From: Chondrus crispus | Taxonomy: Eukaryota; Rhodophyta; Florideophyceae; Gigartinales; Gigartinaceae | DNA: 64,000 nucleotides | Direction: 5' to 3' | NCBI RefSeq assembly: GCF_000350225.1 | Contig: NW_005179373.1 | Location: forward strand, 310,001 to 374,000 | Program-made: the position numbers and the translations under genes | Notes under the pieces: model-generated | Database searches by the model: none | The model's input: the letters and a program-made list of their open reading frames with translations, nothing else | Told to the model about the DNA's origin: nothing | Shown: piece after piece, positions 11,901 to 20,186 of the stretch | Layout of the letters: each line of letters begins with the position of its first letter | How positions within the stretch are numbered: position 1 is the first letter of the stretch

Positions 11901-12968
11901 CCGGTTCCAGTGCCTTCATCATAGTGCAGTGCTTGGTAAGGGAACTGCACTTTTTATTGTGGCAAAGGGAAGCAATATGGGCCTGGGTTCTATTATTTAT
12001 GAGACACTGTTGCAGTTTAACAACTCGTTTATTGCCAACTATTTGTACTGCATTTCAACCGTTCGTATATATTGTTTTGAATGGATTGGTAATGATGCAG
12101 AAAGTATACCCCTGCACCTAGATGAACTTTTGGTCAAGAGCCATGCAACAGATCTGTTCTCATACGCCTCATTCTATAACCTGAGCAAAAAGCATACAAG
12201 ACGCTTGCAGAAAAACATGGACCCCTTCTCCCAGCTAGTATGATCAGACATTTTTCGTTGGTATTTTGGAACCTATCGAAAGGAGGTGTAGATGAATTTT
12301 CGAGAGCATTGAAACACCTATGCTATACTAACTCGTCTGAAAACCCCATTGTAAGTGTCATTGGAAGGCTTGTCTGTGCACAAATCAATAATGTGGCTAT
12401 AGTGCATCGTCTTGTTGTCGCAAAGCAGAAAGGCTTACTCCCTAATAAGGGGGATCAGAACAGTCGAAGCGGTAACAACTACACTGCATTAAGACATGAC
12501 GTGTCCAGATGAGCGTCGTTCTCAGATTTTGCTAGACATCTAGCTCATGAATGGGTTGAAAACTCACAGTCTGTTACGGGGCCTAACAAACAGCCATATC
12601 GGGATGTCAGTGAATGTCATGTGCCAGTTATAAGGCCGTTTTACGTTAAAAATGCGGCATCTAAGTATAGTAGGCCAGCTGACAAAGAAAAGAGACTTTG
12701 CAGTCCCGAACTGCACACAAAGGCAAAAGGAAAAGCTGCGTACTGCTCCTTGTGCTCTTTTAACTATACGTTTGTTTTACAAGGTGTGACATTTAAGAAG
12801 AAGGGTGGTTCAAAGGAGATCCAATGGTGTCTGTTATGTAGGCAACCGATATGTTCAAAATACTGGGACAAGTGGCACACGGACGAAGAGCTGCATCGGG
12901 CAACTTTTTCTCCTCACCAAAAAGAAGGTTTTAGAGATAAGGCTTTAGCCTCACTGTCAGTTGAGTAA
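8932..12968 (+). pseudogene. piggyBac-like transposase with SAP-like and YqaJ-like insert (copy B)
   Basis: Starting at ATG 8932 outside the terminal repeat, the pieces read: acidic Ser-rich N-terminus; Asp1 in FSLDDDHQRL (codons 10160-10168) followed by NNPQKALGP, like the piggyBac block after its first Asp; Asp2 in FASDRGYNS (10415-10417). The insert (11135 to about 12200) contains a SAP-like helix pair (LRKDELLIVLENVRHRQPVS), then EGAFNE, AGSPDGV (Asp near 11696), VEIQT and a Gln-containing helix. Asp3 is in SKGGVDEF (12291-12293). A C-terminal finger reads YCSLCSF, WCLLCRQPICSKYWDKWH. Frameshifts or stops near 9855, 11125, 11800, 12243 and 12512 break the gene. The nuclease Lys is Gln here (VEIQT), so nuclease activity is probably lost. 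Confidence 0.75.
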
Positions 12969-13111
12969 ACACCTAGTCCGTATGAAATGATAGTGCTCTG
13001 GCAGAACTAATAATGTTGTTGCGATCCAAAAAAGACATGAGGACGCGTTTATATGCACAAGTTGGAATTACTACCCTAGCTAGTCCTCAACACCATGTCG
13101 TCATGCAAAGT

Positions 13112-13318
13112 GACAAAGTAGATGTTTTGGGTGATGAGCGTGAAAAGAGTGATCAATTTCGTGATCTGCGTGATTCTGCAGCAAGACGTTCACGCATTGA
13201 CCGGGTGAACTTCACGCTGCACAGAGTGATGTTCACGCAGTAATCGTGATTCACCCAAAATCACGAAATTTCACGCTCCGCCAGCGTGATCAAAAATCGT
13301 CACGCAGCTTGCATGGGG
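13112..13318 (-). repeat. Right terminal inverted repeat of copy B
   Basis: Inverted counterpart of 8614-8820, with the same CGTGA motif array. It reaches to within 183 bp of the clpP start codon and so forms part of that gene's upstream region. Confidence 0.85.
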
Positions 13319-13501
13319 CTTTTTGCCGTAGCTGTGGGAGGAAGTCGGTCTGTTGACATCCCGGCTGTCTGCCTGCTCGAACTCGCTCTATCTCGTTTGG
13401 CCAACTTCCACCAGTTGACTGCTCTTTGATCAACAACGGTCTTAGTCGATTTCCACGCAACCGAAGCTTCACCGTCCTCCCACCCTATTGAAATTCTCCC
13501 C

Positions 13502-14311
13502 ATGGCTTTTGTGTCGCCGCTCCTCGGCGCACCTTTGCGGTCCTCGACGTTCGCATCATCCGCATCGGCGACATCCCCTCGCCGTCGAAATGCCACTCGT
13601 CGAAGTCCCCGCGCTGCGCTCTCTTCTCAATCTTTTCGAGAATATATGTCTGCCGACCAGACTTCGTCACCCTTTGCGCGCGGACCACGGCCCCAAAAGA
13701 AACCACCCGCGCCAGTGCCTATGGTGACTTTCGGCGATAACCAGATGGACGTGTATTCGCGTTTGGCGAAGGATCGTATTCTTCTTCTCGGGCGCCAGGT
13801 TGATGATGAGGTCGCGAATGCACTCGTTGCGCAAATGCTCTTTCTTTCTGCTGACGACCCCACGAAGGATATTACCCTTTACATCAACTCTCCTGGGGGT
13901 TCTGTGTCTGCGGGGCTGGCCATTTTTGATACCATGCAGTACATTCCATGTGATGTAGCGACCATTTGCTTCGGAACTGCAGCATCAATGGGAGCATTCT
14001 TGCTTGGCAGCGGGACAAAGGGAAAGAGGAAGAGCCTTCCTAACTCTCGTATCATGATCCATCAGCCCCTGGGAGGAGCCCAGGGTCAAGCGGCCGACAT
14101 TGAGATCCAAGCAAAGGAGATTCTGTTTATTCGATCGTTACTGAATGGGTATATGGCGTATGCTACTGGTCAGGATCTCAACAAAATTGAGGTCGATACC
14201 GATCGTGACTTTTTCATGACTCCCGAGGAAGCTCTGGAGTATGGAATCATTGATGAGGTTATTCAGACCAAGAGGAGCCTACCAAAGCCCGCCAGGCCGA
14301 TGCTTGCGTAA
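13502..14311 (+). CDS. clpP: Plastid-type ATP-dependent Clp protease proteolytic subunit
   Basis: A 269-residue serine peptidase of family S14. Residues 1 to about 70 form a Ser/Arg/Ala-rich, acid-poor leader typical of plastid import. The mature ClpP domain follows. The catalytic triad is Ser162 ([11 protein letters not shown]), His187 (IMIHQPLGG) and Asp232 ([11 protein letters not shown]); [11 protein letters not shown] forms the oxyanion-hole strand. In the stroma ClpP rings pair with a Clp chaperone to degrade unfolded proteins. It is a single exon, with the start at the first ATG of the frame. The gene converges on the SET gene, leaving 172 bp between them, and a transposon repeat lies just upstream. 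A mitochondrial location is the alternative. Confidence 0.95.
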   Translation: MAFVSPLLGAPLRSSTFASSASATSPRRRNATRRSPRAALSSQSFREYMSADQTSSPFARGPRPQKKPPAPVPMVTFGDNQMDVYSRLAKDRILLLGRQVDDEVANALVAQMLFLSADDPTKDITLYINSPGGSVSAGLAIFDTMQYIPCDVATICFGTAASMGAFLLGSGTKGKRKSLPNSRIMIHQPLGGAQGQAADIEIQAKEILFIRSLLNGYMAYATGQDLNKIEVDTDRDFFMTPEEALEYGIIDEVIQTKRSLPKPARPMLA

Positions 14312-14483
14312 GCTCTATGTTTTGACATCGAGTCCAACTATGTCCTACTTTCACGAAGGCACATCTAATGTCGGTGTTGGCGGTAAACGATCCTTCTCCG
14401 CACAGAATGACGGTCTAGGTTTCACAAAGCGTTTGTCGCATTACAATACCGAGATTTTCTGGAGTTTATGCGCTTCATCATCA

Positions 14484-15929
14484 TTATTCTTTGCTCTCCG
14501 TAAACATAAATGTAGGGTCTGTGATTTCCCGTTCGATGTTCGCTATGGTCCGTTCCAAAATTCTTTTCTCTGCCCGCCGTTGTCTAATAGCCCACCTTTG
14601 CTTCTGAGCAAACATCTTGTACATGCTGCGGTCTGCTATGAGTTTATCGTCTTCCTCACGGGATTGCGGATATGCTGCAAGTGCATCTTGACATGCACTG
14701 ATCAGCGTCTTTGCTACCAGTGTCTCGTTGTCCTCGTTCATGAAATCTCCGAAATCTCCGTTGTCCAACTCATCTTCTCCGGCGACGCAGAATCTCAGGA
14801 ATTCAATGAGTTCCATTGGATATCTATCACTGTACAGTGGAAACGTAGCTGTTGTCCCGACTCCGGATTCATCAAGGTATTTCTTCTTTCTTTCAAACAG
14901 TTCGTCTTCATCACTAAGCGCGACCACAAGCTCAACGGAATCGTAGGGATTGCGATCCGTAATGAAACCATAGAGGAGCAGAAGATCGCCATTTGATTTG
15001 GGTCCATATGTGACAAATACTTGATCCATCTGAGCATAAGGCCGGTCTGTGTACAGCGTCACAAATCTCTTGCCGGTGAGTTGCTTCTCCTGTACATCGA
15101 TGTACGTTGAACAGAATGGATTGTGATTGAGCAGGTCTGCGTATGGGACAAGAGCGATTCGCTGCTCGGCCGTCAACATAATCGCACGGGAAAAGAGGAT
15201 TGCAAATGCCCACTCCCACTGATCCCACGTAAAAACATCATCTGGGAACTTTCTTCGATTTGGTGCATAGATGGTTTCTTCGGCCGTCGCAAATTCAGAA
15301 ACTAGCTTCCCTCGCAAACTTCTTGCAGCTGCTTGGCATGGGCTTCCTTGTAATAATAACATGTCATCTTCACTCCAGCGAAACAAGGGAATGATGTCTT
15401 CATCCTTCGGAAGCACGTCCAAATATGGCTTCCAAAAGCTTGCGTCGCCTCGTGACCGTTCTTGTATGAGAAGCGTCGCGATTGCAATATACTCATTAAC
15501 ATCTTCTGGAAGTTCTGGAATTTCTTCGAGCGCTCGCTGCTTCGTAAGGACAACCTCAAATGGTACCTCAAATAATGGTTCACCCTGCACTATTCCCTTC
15601 ACCGCCACAAGACCGCGGCCAGAGCTTTCTCCCTCATCGGTCGTTTCGTTTGCAACGCCCATGGGGTGACGAGGGCGACCCCACGTTGCTTCCTTCGATA
15701 GATACATACCATTTTCTTCGAGCCATGATACCAGAGTTTCAGACTCAATTGCTAATGGAGACTTGCGATTCTCTAAACGAGGACCGGGGAGCTGCATGCT
15801 TGGCACGCGTGGGCGACGACGGCATGTTGGACCACCCGGTTTTTGACGGGGGAGCCCTATGCTTTTTATGAACGCCATTCTTCTTTGTTGCACAACTTCT
15901 GCTGCAATCAGAGACCAGTTGCCTGACAA
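14484..15929 (-). CDS. SET-domain protein lysine methyltransferase, Rubisco LSMT-like
   Basis: This 481-residue protein has the split SET architecture of the Rubisco large-subunit methyltransferase family. SET pieces run from about residue 70 to 310, including GRGLVAVKGI, YADLLNHNP (AdoMet-binding) and FVTYGPKSNGDLLLLYGF. A C-terminal helical region matches the substrate-binding domain that follows SET in this family. The basic N-terminus (to about residue 60) could be an organelle transit peptide; a second Met at residue 18 is an alternative start. It would transfer methyl groups from S-adenosylmethionine to lysines. The target cannot be read from the sequence: plastid aldolase, Rubisco or cytosolic proteins are all known in the family. 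Single exon, convergent with clpP. Confidence 0.85.
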   Translation of the reverse strand: MSGNWSLIAAEVVQQRRMAFIKSIGLPRQKPGGPTCRRRPRVPSMQLPGPRLENRKSPLAIESETLVSWLEENGMYLSKEATWGRPRHPMGVANETTDEGESSGRGLVAVKGIVQGEPLFEVPFEVVLTKQRALEEIPELPEDVNEYIAIATLLIQERSRGDASFWKPYLDVLPKDEDIIPLFRWSEDDMLLLQGSPCQAAARSLRGKLVSEFATAEETIYAPNRRKFPDDVFTWDQWEWAFAILFSRAIMLTAEQRIALVPYADLLNHNPFCSTYIDVQEKQLTGKRFVTLYTDRPYAQMDQVFVTYGPKSNGDLLLLYGFITDRNPYDSVELVVALSDEDELFERKKKYLDESGVGTTATFPLYSDRYPMELIEFLRFCVAGEDELDNGDFGDFMNEDNETLVAKTLISACQDALAAYPQSREEDDKLIADRSMYKMFAQKQRWAIRQRRAEKRILERTIANIEREITDPTFMFTESKE

Positions 15930-17180
15930 GTCGATGAAAATTGCTTTGAAAGCCTTGCCCTTGAAAAGACCTAGCAGAAAATAGTATCTGCCCGTTAGAG
16001 AGTCTTAGCCAGTAGTCAAACACGCTCCCCCGTGTCTTGACGATCTGGGATACTCGTCCTGGGCGAAACACGCTACACTGCTGAATCAAGAACAGTGTCG
16101 GGGCCGGTCTGAGCAAATCGAAGGAGGGCTGTGTGTGGCCGCTGACGGAAAACAACAACGATGTCTTTCGCAATTCCAATCTCGCTATTGCTACAGTACC
16201 AAGGGTACCATCGCTTTGGCTCATACTGTACGTACGTACTGTACGAGGTCACTCGGCTTGATTTGCGGCCAGCCCTTTTGTAGGATGAGACTGCGCGAAA
16301 ATTAAATTCTGAACGTCATTTTGGGGCACAATATCTAGACCGTATTTGCCCCAGTCAGAAACATCTTGCATATCACCAAGACAGCAGCTTCGAAAGCACT
16401 AAAAGACGAAGACTTCAATGACGTCTAGCTAGCTAGACCAGGATTGAGTTATTAAACTATGCACAGTACTTGATTTCAGAGATATCAAAGAAACAAAGTT
16501 TCAAGCGTGATCCGAGCGCTTCTTCGTCATTCTTCTAAAAACATCTGGGAAAGGTGGGCAGCTTTCACAGCCTATTTGGTGCTCTGCCGCAGAAAACCAC
16601 TTAGTTACTTTACTGAGAGTACTATTCCTATTCATGTAAAACAAAAGGAAGGTGAATAGTGACCGCCATATCATGATATGGGGTCAATTGATCACATCTG
16701 AGGGTTTTTTTGTCTTTGGCCTGGAGCGAGCCTACTAAACAAAGGACCCAGGGCATGGAGATCAAGTCTCGGATGAGGTTTGATTGGTTTCATGCGATGG
16801 TAAATCTTACTGTACAACACATTTATCGTATGCTACCTCATCACCGTTTGCAAATAATAAAGGAAAATGTCCATCTTCGGTGACATACCCCAATAATAAA
16901 TCATTCGCGCCACGTGGACACGGAGAATTCCTGCATTTTTGGGAACCATGGGCGTTGCGGGCCTCAGGCCATCCCAGTCTGCGATGTTGATTCACAAATG
17001 CGACGGAAGATCTCATTGCTTTTATCTCCTAACAACTCTGCGCGGAGTCCTGCCTTTTCTCCGTGCACTTCTTTGCATTTCCTTCTTATCGTACATTGCA
17101 GCAATACCATCACGTTTCCAATGCTCCGTCGCCTGACATTTGTACATCCATCTCCCACATTCCAACAGGCGCGAACAGTT
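15930..17180. other. Intergenic region upstream of divergent genes
   Basis: It separates the SET gene (minus) from the RGG-protein gene (plus), so it should carry both promoters. A run of GTAC palindromes is visible around 16227-16241. I see no RNA gene or mobile element. Confidence 0.5.
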
Positions 17181-17573
17181 ATGCAGTCCGGCCGAAGTCC
17201 GGCTCATGGCCCGCAGGACGGTCGAGGTCGAGGTCAATTTAGCCGAGGCCGAGGGAGAAATTTCAAGCGCGCACGGCGTGGTCGCGGTGGTAGTCGTGGT
17301 GGTAGTCGCGGTGGCAGGGGATATCAAGGGAGTGGGACAAAGTTGACGCCGGTTGAGCGAGGGTTTCGCTTTTTTAAGAAGTCATTCCTGGAAAATCCAT
17401 GGGATGCCCTCGAACGGGACCTGGCGAAGACCATCGAGAACAAAGAAGAGATAGATCTTCAACTAGATGACGACGAGGAAAGGGAGCAAGTTGAAGCAAC
17501 AGACGGCCCAAAGCAGGTGGACACTGGTGAAAATGCGGTCGCGGAAAAAACAATTCCCTCTACAGACGCTTGA
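17181..17573 (+). CDS. Small RGG-rich protein with TTDN1/MPLKIP-like C-terminus
   Basis: From ATG 17181 this gives about 130 residues: an Arg/Gly-rich half (GRGRGQFSRGRGRNFKRARR, then RGG repeats) typical of RNA-binding tails, and a short conserved-looking block FRFFKKSFLENPWDALE, then an acidic tail. The block resembles the C-terminal signature of MPLKIP/TTDN1 (aromatic pair, Ser, Leu, Glu, Pro-Trp, Leu-Glu), a Gly-rich protein tied to intron-lariat debranching. Upstream in-frame ATGs at 17121 and 16914 would add a hydrophobic stretch; I prefer 17181 because the RGG region starts there. The family match rests on one short motif. Confidence 0.6.
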   Translation: MQSGRSPAHGPQDGRGRGQFSRGRGRNFKRARRGRGGSRGGSRGGRGYQGSGTKLTPVERGFRFFKKSFLENPWDALERDLAKTIENKEEIDLQLDDDEEREQVEATDGPKQVDTGENAVAEKTIPSTDA

Positions 17574-18474
17574 CGAATTGCGCCGTCTTTGCATTTTTAC
17601 TGAGTCGAACCGCAGACGACAGCAATACTTTACTACTTTTCCTTGGCGTCCTCATTTCAAATGCCGGTGCTCAGACCGGATCTCGGCAGCTACACAGATG
17701 CGCGAAGACGTGCAAAGAGACTTCTTGCGCAATGGATCACGGACCTAAGAAGCTCGTCCGGCGGTCTGTCGTAACCCTTTTTGCTTCACTCGGGATCGTT
17801 CACGATATATCCATCGGCTCTTGGCCTTCTTTCTCCCCGTATCGCGCATTCGCTGCGAGTACTTACTTGCATCTGCACAGTCACTTCGTCATCACTTTCA
17901 TGCGGCGACTGGTGTCAAACACATTATGATGTGACAGTAGCATCACTGTCGTTTGAAGGGGAATCGACTTTGTTGCTTTCCAGGCGCGGTAGGGGCGCCA
18001 TGTGACACGGCCGAATTTTGCGATGAGGAAAGTTCTTGCCGGTTTAAGTAATCTGCAGATGATCCAGCAGTTCGCGAAAATGTCTCGGCTTTTCCGTCTG
18101 GATTGCTTCTCTTCGTCGCAGTTCCATGCTTGAGAGCCTTTGCGCTTGGTCTCTATCTTTATAATGGAGTCCTTCAAGCGTGTGGTGTCGATCTCGCCTC
18201 GAAGACGACTGCGTTCCTTGCGATTTTTACAGTCCCAGGCGTAGACGTATTCGCTCTAGTGCTTGTGATTAGAGCGCGATGGCCAAGAGCTCAGGTGAAC
18301 GGATTGTCGCATCCTGAAAGCAATGGGGCTGACTTTGTCGACAACAACGTTTCTGTCGAAACACTACAGGTGTCCTATGTGGAGCCGCATCGGTAAGCCG
18401 AGCTCAAGTGTTTAAACGACAAGCGATTTGCCTTATGAAGCCAGCTTTTTTTTGCAAACATATATAGATACATT
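17574..18474. other. Stretch without a supportable gene
   Basis: Several overlapping frames exist on both strands, but none shows a recognisable domain with a good start. A Lys/Arg-rich minus-strand frame (17881 to about 18270) without an ATG is the best of them. A T16 run lies just inside the following element near 18501-18516. Confidence 0.4.
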
Positions 18475-19172
18475 AAGGTTGTCCGTCAAATTACGCGCTG
18501 TTTTTTTTTTTTTTTTCATTTGCCCATAAAATCGCAGGATGTACTATAAACCCGAGAACCCGAGATTGAAAAATTCCGCCACGGGTTTTGCGAACTGACC
18601 TCCAGCAGGGTGCCTGCCCGCAACAAACGCAAATATGGTACATCGTTGTGCCGCCCGACGGACCACGTGCACCTCCGCGAATACTTGTTTAAGCGAATTT
18701 TGTAGCTCGCTACAAGGCTAGAAAGGTTCTCAGTCAAAATGGCGATGTGTTTCGTCTTCTTGGCAGGCTGAGGGGGGCTGTTTGGAGAGGACCGCTATTT
18801 AGAAGCTTCTACTTGTCTATCTTTCGCGGTTGCTTCGGCGGCATCTGTGGCAGATCCTGCGCTTTGATCCGTTGATGGACTCTGCGCAGATGAAGCGATA
18901 GGGGCGTCCATGACGCATATCGATACGACCCGTGCAGTCTGAGACTCGTTTGAGCTGATGAAAGAGCGGAAACCCCACTTCGTTTTCCTTCAAGACGGGT
19001 CGATCCGGCACTGCTGTGATCAGGCGGGTGTGAAGTTCGTGGAAAACTCACATGCCCCCAGTTTTCCGTATGATCTGAGTTTTGCCAAACGCGATGTCTG
19101 AGAACTTTGCGTTTAGAAAATATGAGCAAACACGCCGCCGCGTCTCGTTTTCGTGACTTTACGGACAACCTT
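18475..19172. mobile_element. Non-autonomous terminal-inverted-repeat element (MITE-like)
   Basis: Left end AAGGTTGTCCGTCAAATTAC (from 18476) and right end, read inverted, AAGGTTGTCCGTAAAGTCAC (to about 19171) match at most positions, with TA at both outer edges as for Tc1/mariner-type insertions. The 0.7-kb interior has no transposase; a minus-strand frame at 18809-19168 is unrecognised. Confidence 0.6.
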
Positions 19173-19218
19173 ATTAGATCGAAACTTTATAAAGTTTCGA
19201 TTTAATAAGGTTGTCCGT
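19161..19218. repeat. 58-bp near-perfect palindrome formed by facing repeats
   Basis: Arms 19161-19187 and 19192-19218 are 27 bp, reverse complementary with one mismatch, around a TATA centre. The outer 12-13 bp (ACGGACAACCTTA) are the same terminal repeat that bounds the MITE-like element, so this looks like two element ends head to head. Confidence 0.85.
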
Positions 19219-19530
19219 TATAAAGGTTAGTTTGGACACCATTTCTTTTACGTATATGCCCTCGGCAATAGCATCTTGCAAAACATTGGGATGGCAGTTG
19301 TGAATATACAGAAAGAATAAGAATTTAATGAAGTTGCAATCCCCGGCTGACATTTTAACACGTAATTTTTTTAAAAAGGGGCACATCTCAGGAGACATCT
19401 CTGGATCCAAAAAAATTGCGGGTTCGGTGCTCGTTGAATCTGTCAACGGTAGAAGCTCCTTTGAGATTCCACCAATGGACGGGCCGAGTTTTTTAGAGAT
19501 TGAAGGTTGGGAAGGTGACCCTCTGGCGCT
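19206..19530 (-). other. Unrecognised minus-strand frame beside the palindrome
   Basis: A minus-strand frame without a clear ATG reads through PSISKKLGPSIGGISKELL and FLFFLYIHNCHPNVLQDAIA. It looks protein-like in composition and may be the 3' part of a transposase whose end is the repeat at 19206, but I cannot place it in a family. Confidence 0.3.
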
Positions 19531-19735
19531 TGGTTAACCTCCTTGTAGGGGGTGTAACAACCAAATCTCACCCAAAATGGACTCGAAAAATATAATCAAA
19601 ATTTAGTTCTCGCGACATTTTGCCAAGCAAGAGATGTTTCACTGAACCATCCTGTCTTTTCAGAGGCAGTTCTGGTTCATGAAAGTGGGCAATTGACACA
19701 TGGCGATTTCATGTCCCCCATCCCCTCCCCCGACT

Positions 19736-20170
19736 TGCCAAGCCAACCTCAGCTGCCACAATTCTTCAAACCTTGACGCCTGCAGCCCCTACGTCCTGTT
19801 CACGGTCTCTTTCCTCGCCCTCCTCACTGCCAGCCCACACCGACAGACCTACCTGATATTGAACCTCAGCTGCCAAAATTCTTCAAACCCTGACACCTGC
19901 ACCCCCTACGTCCTGTTCACGGTCTCGTTCCTCCCGCTCCTCACTACCAGTCCTCCCTGACACCTGCAGCCCCTACGTCCTGTTCACGGTCTCGTGCCTC
20001 CCGCTCGTCACTGCCAGCCCACACCGACAGACCTCCCTGACATTGAACCTCAGCTGCTACAATTCTTCGAACCTTGACACCTGCACCCCCTACGTCCTTT
20101 TCACGGTCTCGTGCCTCCCGCTTCTCGCTGCCAGCACACACCGACAGACCTCCCTGACATTGAACATTGC
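19736..20170. repeat. Minisatellite, about four units
   Basis: Units of roughly 85-125 bp share the cores CAGCTGCCACAATTCTTCAA, CCCTACGTCCTGTTCACGGT and CACACCGACAGACCT. Two units are shortened. The array runs up to the start of transposase X and lies in its 5' region. Confidence 0.85.
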
Positions 20171-20186
20171 TGTCCAGATTTCTTTG

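Larger units (their letters stand above)
8614..13318 (+). mobile_element. piggyBac-like transposon copy B with 207-bp terminal inverted repeats
   Basis: The 207-bp sequence at 8614-8820 recurs in reverse complement at 13112-13318 with only a few mismatches. The 4.7-kb element carries one plus-strand transposase gene with homology to copies A and C. No TTAA duplication flanks the matching ends, so either the true ends lie inside the match or the target preference differs. The right end lies 183 bp before the clpP start codon. Confidence 0.85.

Noticed and set aside
15745..16224. Minus-strand frame overlapping the SET gene start
   Set aside because: It overlaps the SET frame in another phase and has no recognisable domain.
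18103..18396. Hydrophobic plus-strand frame resembling a membrane protein
   Set aside because: Weak composition signal only; no homologue recognised and the opposite strand is equally open.
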